64,000 nt of DNA from Chitinophaga filiformis (lineage in GTDB: Bacteria > Bacteroidota > Bacteroidia > Chitinophagales > Chitinophagaceae). A program made the position numbers and the translations under genes. Positions within the stretch are counted from its first letter, which is position 1; the number at the start of each line of letters is the position of its first letter. The notes beneath the pieces were generated by a model. It saw nothing but the letters and a program-made list of their open reading frames with translations. It had not been told where the DNA came from and ran no database searches. Positions 9,434 through 17,549 of the stretch are shown here, one piece after another. The stretch is from assembly GCF_900102545.1 (NCBI RefSeq), contig NZ_FNBN01000003.1, positions 797,461-861,460 on the forward strand, in the 5' to 3' direction.

Positions 9434-10162
9434 ATGAAAGTTCTGATAGTTGATGATGAACCCATTGCCCAGCAGATCCTGGAAAATCTATCCAGGAAAG
9501 TAAGTTATTTAAACATTGTGGGTATTTGTGACAATGCGATAATGGCATTGGAATCAATACAGGAAACGCAGCCGGATTTAATTTTTCTGGATATACAGAT
9601 GCCGGAAATGACCGGATTGGAAATGTTGCGTATTCTTCGTCAGAAGAATATCCTGGTGATTTTTACCACTGCATTCCATGAATATGCCCTCGAGAGTTAT
9701 GAGCTGGATGCGGTAGATTATCTGTTGAAACCTGTTGCTTTTGAGCGCTTCCTCAAAGCAGTTACCAAGGCAAATGAACTTTTTAAATTGAAGCAAATAC
9801 AGCATTCTTCCGTCGCTGCCCCTAAAAGTGGCGAGACAAAGAACTATGTATGGGCTAAAGAAGGGCGTAAGCGGGTGCAGATATGTATAGAAGATATTAT
9901 CCTGGTGCAGGCGTTAAAAGACTATATGGAATTACAAATGCCAACCGGGAAAGTTATTTTGAACATTACCATGAATAAAATAGAGGAATTGCTGCCTCCC
10001 CCTTTTTTTTTACGTGTTAATCGTTCCTGTATCGTTCGTAAAAGCGCTATTAAATATATCCAGGACATGCACATTGAAATTAACCTGCCTACGGTTAAAA
10101 GGATCCCTATTGGCCCCACCTATTGGGAAGACGTGAAAAAACATATAGTTGAATTGTTTTAA
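9434..10162 (+). CDS. LytTR-family response regulator of the RiPP locus
   Basis: The receiver domain spans residues 1-120, with acidic residues D7/D8 (VDDEP), phospho-acceptor D53 in FLDIQMPEMTG, and the conserved Thr and Lys in TTAFHEYA and LLKPVAF. A C-terminal LytTR DNA-binding domain (about 140-240) carries VQALKDYMEL and FFLRVNRSCIVRKSAI. LytTR proteins bind pairs of short direct repeats upstream of target genes. The gene lies 24 bases after the kinase and is the last long gene before the 49-residue peptide. Control of that peptide or of lanB is likely but inferred. Confidence 0.94.
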   Translation: MKVLIVDDEPIAQQILENLSRKVSYLNIVGICDNAIMALESIQETQPDLIFLDIQMPEMTGLEMLRILRQKNILVIFTTAFHEYALESYELDAVDYLLKPVAFERFLKAVTKANELFKLKQIQHSSVAAPKSGETKNYVWAKEGRKRVQICIEDIILVQALKDYMELQMPTGKVILNITMNKIEELLPPPFFLRVNRSCIVRKSAIKYIQDMHIEINLPTVKRIPIGPTYWEDVKKHIVELF

Positions 10163-10229
10163 TATATTATAATGGGTAGCGGTCCCATCTCTGTCGAAGA
10201 ATAGATGTGTTTGGTCGAAAGAATTATGC

Positions 10230-10247
10230 GTCTTTTTTATAAAAGAC
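10230..10247 (+). promoter_or_regulatory. Small AT-rich hairpin upstream of the 49-aa peptide gene
   Basis: GTCTTTT and AAAAGAC form a 7-bp inverted repeat around TTAT, 45 bases before the peptide start. It could be a weak terminator for the regulator operon or a site in the peptide leader. A TTTG lies just upstream (10210-10213). A tandem CCTAAAT repeat follows at about 10271-10284. Confidence 0.3.
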
Positions 10248-10292
10248 AAACTTAGGATAGTCTAATTAATCCTAAATCCTAAATCAAGTTCT

Positions 10293-10442
10293 ATGTCGAC
10301 CAAAAAACTCCAAATCAAAAAACGTGTCGTTTGCAAATGCAAAATCGAAGAACGACCTGTAGTTGTTAAAAATGGCCGTGACGCTAAAACGGCTCCTGAC
10401 ACCACCGTTACCATTCCTCCTACTGGTTTTACTACTATTTGA
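10293..10442 (+). CDS. Candidate Thr-rich lanthipeptide-like precursor (49 aa)
   Basis: This ORF is short but has a convincing start and stop. The N-terminus MSTKKLQIKKRVVCKCKIEE resembles Bacteroidota class I lanthipeptide leaders (KKLxLxKxxI pattern). The C-terminal part, DAKTAPDTTVTIPPTGFTTI, has seven threonines. Its only cysteines are C14 and C16, in the leader-like part, and there is no Gly-Gly site. Codons look selected for high expression (ACC, GTT, CGT), and a strong terminator follows at 10558. It is the best LanB substrate candidate by position. Alternatively it may be an unmodified small protein. Confidence 0.65.
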   Translation: MSTKKLQIKKRVVCKCKIEERPVVVKNGRDAKTAPDTTVTIPPTGFTTI

Positions 10443-10557
10443 TTGCTGGTGAGGCTGATATTTGCCTGATTATTAGATGATTATTTTCAACGGTGGACAG
10501 TCATACTTTTTCCCCTATATTCTATCGCCTACCTTAAAATGAAAGAACTAAAAACTG

Positions 10558-10587
10558 AAACGCCGGAGATATTGTCTTCGGCGTTTT
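10558..10587. terminator. Bidirectional hairpin terminator
   Basis: A 12-bp stem (one G-T pair) around the loop TATTG is followed by T4 on the + strand and by A/T-rich sequence on the - strand. It separates the peptide gene (+) from the convergent adhesin gene (-). The stem core CGCCGGAGA recurs at 27551 and 43608. Confidence 0.8.
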
Positions 10588-10612
10588 GTCATAATGCTAT
10601 GCTCTCTTTCCC

Positions 10613-12211
10613 TTATAGGATCATCATCAGCACACCTGTTTGTTTGATTGGTTGCCTGCTACTGTTAGTGTAGGTGATGGACCAGACATAACTGCCGGCC
10701 GGAAGCGGCATTTCTTTCAATTTGCCATTCCAGCTGGAGTGAGGATCGTTGCTTTCGTAAACCAGTTGGCCCCAACGACCGAATACCGAAAGTTTATAAT
10801 CAGTGATCGCGTCTTGCAGTTTGATGCGGAATACGTCGTTATTACCGTCTCCATTTGGGCTGAAAGCAGTTGGTACATAAACTGCACAGTCTCTTAGGTT
10901 TCTATCGATGTAGGCCTGCCCGTCAACAGTACAAAGATGGCTGTCAGTTACTGTATACTGGTATGTTCCATCATCCAGGTTAGTGAAAATACTGTCGGAT
11001 ACGGAACGCCCGGAATTGATTGAATAGCTATAAGGATATGTTCCTCCGGTAGGAGTGAGGATGATCTGACCATCTGAGGCAGTGGTGCATATAATAGCTT
11101 TGGTTTGTACATTCTGTAACTGTAAGGGTGCTGGTTCAGGCACATTCACGCTTACCTGTGTAACGCATCGTTGATCCTCTAACTGCACGATGTGAAGGCC
11201 TGCACGCAGGTTGTTAAATACGCCGGAAGTATTGGAAGTCTGATTATCAAGAGTGTAGGTGTATGGAGCCTGTCCGTTGCTGGCAGTTATCTCTATCGAT
11301 GCGTCACTCATACCGTAGCAGCTGGCGCCTGTAACGCTTTGTACCGTTGTAAAATCCAGTGATGGAATAACAACTTCTCTCTTGGAGACAGTTCCCGACG
11401 ATTTTCCCGTTACAGTCAGTTGATAGGTTCCGGCAGATAGATTGCTTACACTGGAGGTCGTATAGTCTCCCGGTGTCCACAGAAAATCATAGTTTTCCGT
11501 CTGATTGCGCATGTTCACACTGGCAAACCCGTTGGAGTCATCCGGGCATGCGCCCCCGGTGGTAATATCCAGCTGCAGTGTCTCAGTGATTGGTGACAGA
11601 TTGTCAATAAATGTAACAACATTCACCGTGTCATTTCCCACCTGTGCAGAAGTAATACGGATATACTGAAGATCTTTTGAAGGAGTGAAGAAGGCAGTAA
11701 ATCTTTTCCAGTCATCATTATAGATCCTTCCCGAGGCATAAAGAAGTTCTTCTTCTGCTCTCCTGGCGGCACTGCCCCAGATTACCAGTGACCCATAGGC
11801 TACTTCCTCATGCAGTTTTTCTTTAACTGGCATGCGAAGGTCAAATGAAAGCATATATGTCTTACCTGCATACAAGGTCCCTGCCAATTGTTGTCCTATA
11901 GCCTGCGAGTAAAATTCCAGTTGATTTTCCGGAACAGAATACATGTTATATCCATACCTGCAGTACATTTCTATCCAATGTCTGCCATGGCTGGCCGGTC
12001 TGGAAGGTTCGTAGCCGGATCCGGGCCCGGTATTAGGAAATGGTTTATCGCTGTCCCAGTCTACTGCAAGAACGGTGGCCATATCGTCTTCTGCCTCAAG
12101 TGATGGATTTTTCAATTCAATGACTTGCTGGGCATAAGTGGTAAAGGATAGCAGGAATAAGAAGATAATATACAAGGCATGTTTGTACCAGATGTTATTT
12201 ACACGGTCCAT
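10613..12211 (-). CDS. Secreted adhesin-like protein with gliding-motility (type B) C-terminal domain
   Basis: The 532-residue protein has a signal peptide ending near TTYAQQ and a galactose-binding-like N-terminal region (NPSLEAEDDM to TFIDNLSPI, about 33-205). Two or three SprB-type repeats follow (GASCYGMSDASIEITASNGQ, AIICTTASDGQIILTPTGGT). The end is a gliding-motility-associated C-terminal domain, VPTAFSPNGDGNNDVFRI through GSYVWSITY. That domain is a type B sorting signal for T9SS export and surface attachment. It is a single gene convergent with the RiPP locus. Its ligand is unknown. Confidence 0.9.
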   Translation of the reverse strand: MDRVNNIWYKHALYIIFLFLLSFTTYAQQVIELKNPSLEAEDDMATVLAVDWDSDKPFPNTGPGSGYEPSRPASHGRHWIEMYCRYGYNMYSVPENQLEFYSQAIGQQLAGTLYAGKTYMLSFDLRMPVKEKLHEEVAYGSLVIWGSAARRAEEELLYASGRIYNDDWKRFTAFFTPSKDLQYIRITSAQVGNDTVNVVTFIDNLSPITETLQLDITTGGACPDDSNGFASVNMRNQTENYDFLWTPGDYTTSSVSNLSAGTYQLTVTGKSSGTVSKREVVIPSLDFTTVQSVTGASCYGMSDASIEITASNGQAPYTYTLDNQTSNTSGVFNNLRAGLHIVQLEDQRCVTQVSVNVPEPAPLQLQNVQTKAIICTTASDGQIILTPTGGTYPYSYSINSGRSVSDSIFTNLDDGTYQYTVTDSHLCTVDGQAYIDRNLRDCAVYVPTAFSPNGDGNNDVFRIKLQDAITDYKLSVFGRWGQLVYESNDPHSSWNGKLKEMPLPAGSYVWSITYTNSSRQPIKQTGVLMMIL

Positions 12212-12379
12212 TTTTATCAGGCATAGGTCTTATAGGTCAAATATAATGATGAATATACTTAATTTAAGTAGTTTCATTCATTTTAATGAACCAGAAATAG
12301 GTATCTGATACTAAGGTTAACAGAGGATTAGTGCGAACAAGGTTGTATTTTCCCAGGTTTAACTGGTTGTCCTGGGTCG

Positions 12380-12691
12380 CTAATTATAGTAGCAGATATA
12401 TGCTACATCAGCATCACATATTACTTCAAATGACGTGTGTGCAGCAATTTCAAAACTATCGCCCTTTTTATGACTAAGCCAGTCCCCACCGCTCACCTTT
12501 GTACTCATGTTACCTTCAATAATTACCATCGTTTCCGGCGAGGCAGTATTAAATACATAGGTTCCCTTTTTCATAACTCCGACGGTTGCTTTCCCTTTCC
12601 CTGTCTCGATACCAAGGCTTTGCACTTTTCCATCAAAATATACGTTATGCGAAACTTTATCTGTGCCTGAAGAATTGTTTGGACTGCTCAT
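12380..12691 (-). CDS. ppnP: Pyrimidine/purine nucleoside phosphorylase PpnP
   Basis: The 103-residue protein is a single small cupin barrel of the PpnP (DUF1255) family. It has VYFDGKVQSLGIETGKGKAT, GTYVFNTASPETMVIIEG, the turn GDSFEIAAHTSFEV and the terminal AYICYY. PpnP cleaves nucleosides with phosphate to base plus ribose-1-phosphate with broad specificity. Length matches the family. It stands alone, with flanking genes on the same strand but separated by 66-170 bases. Confidence 0.88.
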   Translation of the reverse strand: MSSPNNSSGTDKVSHNVYFDGKVQSLGIETGKGKATVGVMKKGTYVFNTASPETMVIIEGNMSTKVSGGDWLSHKKGDSFEIAAHTSFEVICDADVAYICYYN

Positions 12692-12757
12692 AGTATTATT
12701 TGTTAACCGTCATTATTTTTTTGATACGCTAAATTAATTTATCGCCTTCTTATCTGT

Positions 12758-13624
12758 CTATTTTTTTAGTTTGCTTGTAAAAAACTCAATTCGCTTCTTA
12801 TATTCTTCTTCACTTTGTTGCTTTGTCTTTAAATCCCAGTCGTTTCGTTTTTGGTCAACTGAGATAGCAAGATTTGCACAGTCAATTGCTTCCTGATATT
12901 TCATTTGTTTCTCCAGGATGTCAATTTTTTGCCTATAGTACCAGGATTCATTTCTCTTTCTAATAGCTTTATTAATGAGAAGTAGTGCTTTGTCCAAATC
13001 TTTGTTCAGGTAGAAATAATACTCAGCAGCCGCTGCATACTCGTCCGGATCCTTTGACTTATCTGTTAATAAGTTTTGTTGTATAAAGTCGTTCGCTACT
13101 TTATCCGATTCTGTTTCTACCTGAAATGAAATTTGGGTCTTTTCCCATGCTATGTAAACAACAGCATTGTTTGGAATCACGTCAATGTCTATTGTCAATG
13201 ATTCGTAATACCGGTCTGTCAATTGAGGCTTTACCTTGAAACGAAGTAAATCCTTTTTTTCGTTATAAGATGCTACTCCATATAGCGTTGTATCTGTGTT
13301 CAGTATTACAGTCCATTCATTTGTAGCAGGAATCGTAAATACCGAGTAAGTTCCTTTGTTTATTTTTTTATTATCAATAATAACTGGTTTGCTGAATGTG
13401 ATTTTGGTACAATTCCCCGCCCCGGTCCTCCATAATTTTTCATTTTTGACTAATTCACCAAATATTTTGCGCCCCCGGGCTGCGGGACGTTCATAATCAA
13501 CAGCAATGTTTGTCATTCCAATTGTTTGTTCGATTCTTCCCTTCGGACTTAAACTCGGAAAGATTGACTGGGAAAAGGAATTGGTTACCGTTATTAGAAA
13601 AGCTAGTGTTAAAAGTGTTTTCAT
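12758..13624 (-). CDS. DUF2911 secreted protein with C-terminal TPR-like helices
   Basis: A signal peptide (MKTLLTLAFLITVTNSFSQ) precedes the DUF2911 domain. Diagnostic segments are SPKGRIEQTIGMTNIAVDYE, RPAARGRKIFGE, LWRTGAGNCTKITFSKPV and GTYSVFTIP. From about residue 190 come helical repeats (AAAEYYFYLNKDLDKALLLI, YQEAIDCANLAISV), typical of the Bacteroidota version of this family. The biochemical function is unknown; it is probably periplasmic. Confidence 0.85.
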   Translation of the reverse strand: MKTLLTLAFLITVTNSFSQSIFPSLSPKGRIEQTIGMTNIAVDYERPAARGRKIFGELVKNEKLWRTGAGNCTKITFSKPVIIDNKKINKGTYSVFTIPATNEWTVILNTDTTLYGVASYNEKKDLLRFKVKPQLTDRYYESLTIDIDVIPNNAVVYIAWEKTQISFQVETESDKVANDFIQQNLLTDKSKDPDEYAAAAEYYFYLNKDLDKALLLINKAIRKRNESWYYRQKIDILEKQMKYQEAIDCANLAISVDQKRNDWDLKTKQQSEEEYKKRIEFFTSKLKK

Positions 13625-13757
13625 GTTGTGTTTTTGAGAACATGATCTTAATGGTATCCTACCACGATAGAATTTCTGCTATTATACTTTTTTTTAGTAA
13701 GCACAAACAAAGAAGCCGGGAAATTTATGTCCCACCTTTGCCATCGTACCAGGACTG

Positions 13758-14327
13758 TTACATGTTCGAATCAGAAAGATACGTTTTATACTGCTCGATC
13801 TTATCGAGTAGTCTGTTAGCGAGATATGGATTCGCTTCTTGGAGTTGAGCGTGTATCTCCTGTGCTTCCGCTATGTATCTCATTTTCCTCTCATTATCCC
13901 AATAATATGGCGGTTTATATAAGTTACAGATCCTGTCAGCCATTTTAACCGCCCATACTTCTTTGGGCTGTTGCCGGATACGTTGAAGGCTATCTTGCAT
14001 CTGTTGTTCTTTGGGCAAAGTGTTGTTTTTTGTTAAAGCAAGTACACCGGCAGCTACGCGTTTGCCATAAATTTCAGTCAGTGCTTCCTCTGTAAACTCC
14101 GTATCTTCTACTGTATCATGTAGGAGGGCACAGGTAATAGTCAACTCTCCGTCAAATGTGTCTGTTTGCTGTAATGCATAAAAGACTTCAAATACCACGC
14201 TGCCAATGTGATTAATATATTCAATCTTAAGGTCTTTTTCATGTCCCCCGTATGTTTGTCCGTGATGCAAAAGGGTAACCTTTTCCCATATAGACTGTAG
14301 ATCGTCGATCGAGATAGTTGTTTTCAT
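13758..14327 (-). CDS. HD-domain (SpoT/MESH1-like) phosphohydrolase
   Basis: The start is taken at the ATG beginning MKTTISIDDLQSIW; upstream in-frame sequence is not protein-like. The 189-residue product has an early H in LLHHGQTYGG, H-D in CALLHDTVEDT and a later D in AVKMADRICNL. This matches the metal-binding pattern of RelA/SpoT hydrolase and MESH1 proteins, which remove pyrophosphate from (p)ppGpp. Loss of the synthetase half is normal for small homologues. Other nucleotide substrates are possible. Confidence 0.78.
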   Translation of the reverse strand: MKTTISIDDLQSIWEKVTLLHHGQTYGGHEKDLKIEYINHIGSVVFEVFYALQQTDTFDGELTITCALLHDTVEDTEFTEEALTEIYGKRVAAGVLALTKNNTLPKEQQMQDSLQRIRQQPKEVWAVKMADRICNLYKPPYYWDNERKMRYIAEAQEIHAQLQEANPYLANRLLDKIEQYKTYLSDSNM

Positions 14328-14541
14328 GTAGTAACAGTTGTTTGTAAATATATGAATAAGTCTCACAACAGAGAAGGGAATGGGCATGAACAGTTTTAAG
14401 CTCTCTACAAAAAGCTGTTCTGTATCTGAAGATTCCAGCAATTGATAGATGACCGGGCAAAAATTGTTATCGGCCTGCTATTAAATTTAATGATCAGACG
14501 CCCCGGGTTAATTTCGAGGCAGCTTCTTTTATAAAGGACCT

Positions 14542-15108
14542 TTAAGCCTTCATATAATGCACACATACTACCCCGTTAGCGAAGGACTTTGAGCTTACCA
14601 GTGTGAGCTGTGTTGTCTCTGGAACATTTTTAAAAAGTGGTATCCCCTTGGTTAATATAACCGGGTTTACAAACAGCCAGAATTCATCTATTAAATCATA
14701 TTGCAATAATGAGTGTGTTGCTGAAGGACTACCAAATATAAGTATCTCCTTACCGTTCTGCCGCTTTATTGCTTTTATGCGCTGTTCAACATCTTCACTA
14801 ATGAAAACAGTATTTGGCAACTGCTCGTTCTGCCTGCTTTTAGACAATACAATTTTTTCTGCTTTCTTATACCAGGCGGCATGCTCTATGTCGTGCTTGC
14901 TGGCGCCGGGTTGGTCAGCAGCTGTTGGCCAATAACCTTCCATCATTTGCCAGGTAACGCGGCCATACAATGCGGTATCACTATCGTTGACGCGGTCACC
15001 AACATGGTCGAATATCTCTTCGTCAACTTTTATCCAATCCATTTCGCCGTTAGGACCGGCTACATATCCATCCAAAGAAACATGAAAAAACGAAACAAGT
15101 TTACGCAT
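14542..15108 (-). CDS. Dihydrofolate reductase-like RibD C-terminal domain protein
   Basis: The 188-residue protein starts MRKLVSFFHVSLDGYVAGPNG and has TALYGRVTWQMMEGYWP, KIVLSKSR, ILIFGSPSATHSLLQYDLID and LFVNPVILTKGIPLF. These are hallmarks of the YyaP/RibD_C family of single-domain NADPH-dependent reductase-like proteins. Substrate is unknown. It is monocistronic, with a terminator downstream of the divergent region at 15220. Confidence 0.87.
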   Translation of the reverse strand: MRKLVSFFHVSLDGYVAGPNGEMDWIKVDEEIFDHVGDRVNDSDTALYGRVTWQMMEGYWPTAADQPGASKHDIEHAAWYKKAEKIVLSKSRQNEQLPNTVFISEDVEQRIKAIKRQNGKEILIFGSPSATHSLLQYDLIDEFWLFVNPVILTKGIPLFKNVPETTQLTLVSSKSFANGVVCVHYMKA

Positions 15109-15219
15109 ACGCTCCGGGTTTAAGTTTAATTATTGTAAGCAAACTTACGACGGGCAGCCGACTTCGACAATGGCCAATTGGGACAATCATCAGGGCTGTT
15201 CCCGCCATGAAATTTGCTA

Positions 15220-15254
15220 AACAATAAACCCGCTCATAGAGCAGGTTTATTGTT
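15220..15254. terminator. Long hairpin terminator
   Basis: An 11-bp outer stem (AACAATAAACC / GGTTTATTGTT) continues, across one mismatch, into GCTC/GAGC. T-rich sequence follows on the + strand and A/T-rich sequence on the - strand. It lies just past the 3' end of the serine hydrolase gene (-) and upstream of the reductase. Confidence 0.7.
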
Positions 15255-15316
15255 TTCTATTGCCTACTACCGGTATGTTTTCGAACCAGGTGGTATTGAT
15301 TATTGAATACTTTCCT

Positions 15317-16780
15317 CTATTTCCCAGATCTAAGCAGCTTTAAATGTTGATCTGCATTTTTGTTTTGAGGATTTAATTTTAGTGATTGATCATAATTTTT
15401 TATAGCTAATTCTGTATTACCTAAGATTTCATAAATCTCGCCCAGGCTATCATATGCATTAGCACTGTCAGGATATAAATAGACATTCAACTTGAATATC
15501 TCCAATGCATCCTGGATCCTTTTTTGTGAGAGCAGTTTATACCCCAGGCTATTTATTTCTTTCTCTGCAGCAGTAAAACCACTTTTTGTTTTCTTCAGCT
15601 TCTTTACTTCTTCTATTGCATTTTTATAACCCGATTGATCTAATGAAATTTTCAAATTTTTCAGTGAAGGAGACAGTCCAAAGCCATTCGCTTCTTTCAT
15701 ATCTGGAATAAACAGGCCCGCCAGTTCATCAATGAATACATCCGGGGAACCACCTGACAGGTTTGTAAGCACAATAATTGAAAGATCATCATTTGGGTAA
15801 ACAAATAACGCCGAACGGTTACCGCCAACAGGCGCCAGCGCGGGATGATCAGTTCTTTTTATAACCGGCCAGCCTGCAGCATAACCATTTAATAATCTGC
15901 TAAAGCCACGAGTTTCACCATTATTCAGTAGGGCAGGTGTCCAAAGTGCCTTAAAGCTGGCGGGTTGTTTCAATAATTGCATGCTTTGTAAGGCTATAAC
16001 CCAGTTTGCCAGTTCTCCCGCTGTGGAACTCATACCTGCTGCTGTCTGTAAAACAGGAGGAAGCGAAAAGAACATGTTTGTTAGTTTCCCTTTTTGATAC
16101 TGGTAACCGCCAGCTGCATGCATTACAATGTCTTTTGTGGCACCAAAACCTGCTTGTATGGTCTTTGGCATACCTACTTTTTCCAATTGCTCTTTTCTAA
16201 TAAACTCCTGGAACGACATGCCGCTTAATTTTTCAATAATGCGACCGAGCAGCAAATAATTGGTTTGGTTATAACTGAATTTTTCTCCAGGTTTAAAGTC
16301 GTTGGGCATTTGAATGACCTTGCTCCATGCTTCCTCAGGATTGCTGGCTATTAAAACTGATTCCTCTTCGTCTATAATGTCCGGAATACCTGAAATATGC
16401 GATAAGAGTTGCTGGACGGTTACCGGCTTCCACGTATCGGGTATGTCAGTAAGGTATTGGGAAACAGGTGCATCCATTCTTATTTTTCCGGCTTCCAGTA
16501 ATTGCACGATTGCGACGCCTGTAAATGCTTTGGTGATTGAATTAATGGTAAAAACAGTCTTATCACTTACCGGAATTGAATCCTGCAGATTGGCCAGTCC
16601 GTAATTGCCTGTTTTAATAATTTTTCCATGTCTTACAATTGCCAGTTGTAAGCCTGGTATTTTGCGTTGTTGCATTTGGTTCTGCACAAAAAGATCAATA
16701 CTGTCTGCTTGTCCAAAAACACTGCTGGCAAGAAAGAACATCATCACTGTAATAAATCCTCTTTTCAAGGAAAAAGTCAT
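15317..16780 (-). CDS. Secreted beta-lactamase-family serine hydrolase with C-terminal TPRs
   Basis: The start chosen at 16780 (MTFSLKRGFITVMMFF) gives a clean signal peptide; a longer frame to 16855 adds an unlikely N-terminus. The class C beta-lactamase/esterase fold shows the nucleophile motif SITK (S81-K84). The second motif is YNQTNYLLLG, where Asn of the usual YxN is replaced by Gln, a variant of the serine hydrolase type. Two tetratricopeptide repeats close the protein (ALEIFKLNVYLYPDSANAYD, ELAIKNYDQSLKLNPQNKNA). The natural substrate is probably a D-amino-acid peptide or ester. Confidence 0.9.
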   Translation of the reverse strand: MTFSLKRGFITVMMFFLASSVFGQADSIDLFVQNQMQQRKIPGLQLAIVRHGKIIKTGNYGLANLQDSIPVSDKTVFTINSITKAFTGVAIVQLLEAGKIRMDAPVSQYLTDIPDTWKPVTVQQLLSHISGIPDIIDEEESVLIASNPEEAWSKVIQMPNDFKPGEKFSYNQTNYLLLGRIIEKLSGMSFQEFIRKEQLEKVGMPKTIQAGFGATKDIVMHAAGGYQYQKGKLTNMFFSLPPVLQTAAGMSSTAGELANWVIALQSMQLLKQPASFKALWTPALLNNGETRGFSRLLNGYAAGWPVIKRTDHPALAPVGGNRSALFVYPNDDLSIIVLTNLSGGSPDVFIDELAGLFIPDMKEANGFGLSPSLKNLKISLDQSGYKNAIEEVKKLKKTKSGFTAAEKEINSLGYKLLSQKRIQDALEIFKLNVYLYPDSANAYDSLGEIYEILGNTELAIKNYDQSLKLNPQNKNADQHLKLLRSGK

Positions 16781-17168
16781 AGAGTAAAATTTGAATAAAG
16801 ATGAAAAATTAGTTCTCACTACTACAATAGGCGCCGGTGAGAATATGTTGCGCATAGTTTATTAAGGCCCGACTTACATTGCTGTTTTTAGGTATAAATC
16901 ATCAGATGAATGATTACAAGAAGCAACTACCGGGCAATAGCAGTAAAGGGATTTTATTAAATAGTTGGAGGTTAAAAGCGAATAAATTGTGCGTCATGTA
17001 ACGGTTTTGATATTTATCTAAATAGACGCATATTTTTTCACAAATGCAAATTGTATAGTATAAATTGATTGCAGGGCGTTAATATAAGATTCACCACTTG
17101 AGGAATCGAACCTGTTATGGCCTGAAAAATAGAAGTTTAGCATCTTCTTCTTTCGGGTCGGCATAGCA
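16781..17168. other. Intergenic region without a supported gene
   Basis: About 390 AT-rich bases upstream of the serine hydrolase and downstream of the small membrane protein. Only short frames without protein-like composition are present, and no clear hairpin was seen. It probably holds the serine hydrolase promoter. Confidence 0.5.
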
Positions 17169-17537
17169 TCAATTTTTTTTATTCCATAAACGCAGTAGGA
17201 GCACATTAAGCACAGTGAGCAAGCATAAATATAAGATGGGTTTATGATGATACAGGCCCTGGCAGATCCGGCTTAGGGATATCAGAACGGTTATCCATAA
17301 GAAGACGAAAGATAAATTATCTACCTTGGTCGAGCTATATCTGCCGGCAAGATACAGGAGCAAATGGCCACTTACCATGTGAACAACGTACCAGGCAAGA
17401 AACTGTTTGCCTGCGAGATGATATGGGAACCAACTGGTTAAGAACATGCCGCCATATAAACAAGGTAATAAGAGATAGCCTGCTATAGCCAGTAGGTAGT
17501 CTGTTTTATTCATTGGTACTACATTTCTTTGTTTCAT
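17169..17537 (-). CDS. Small integral membrane protein, unknown function
   Basis: The 122-residue product has four hydrophobic helices (about 13-30, 43-61, 72-88, 97-115) and a basic tail KKN. The start may be the first Met or Met9 (MNKTDYLL). It is 12 bases downstream of the Cys/Gly-tailed protein and is surely co-transcribed with it. I do not recognise the family. The neighbour suggests a joint membrane function. Confidence 0.7.
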   Translation of the reverse strand: MKQRNVVPMNKTDYLLAIAGYLLLPCLYGGMFLTSWFPYHLAGKQFLAWYVVHMVSGHLLLYLAGRYSSTKVDNLSFVFLWITVLISLSRICQGLYHHKPILYLCLLTVLNVLLLRLWNKKN

Positions 17538-17549
17538 AAGTCTGTTTAA

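Noticed and set aside
10613..12211. Adhesin as part of the RiPP locus
   Set aside because: It is on the other strand behind a bidirectional terminator and has a T9SS sorting domain; no functional link is visible.
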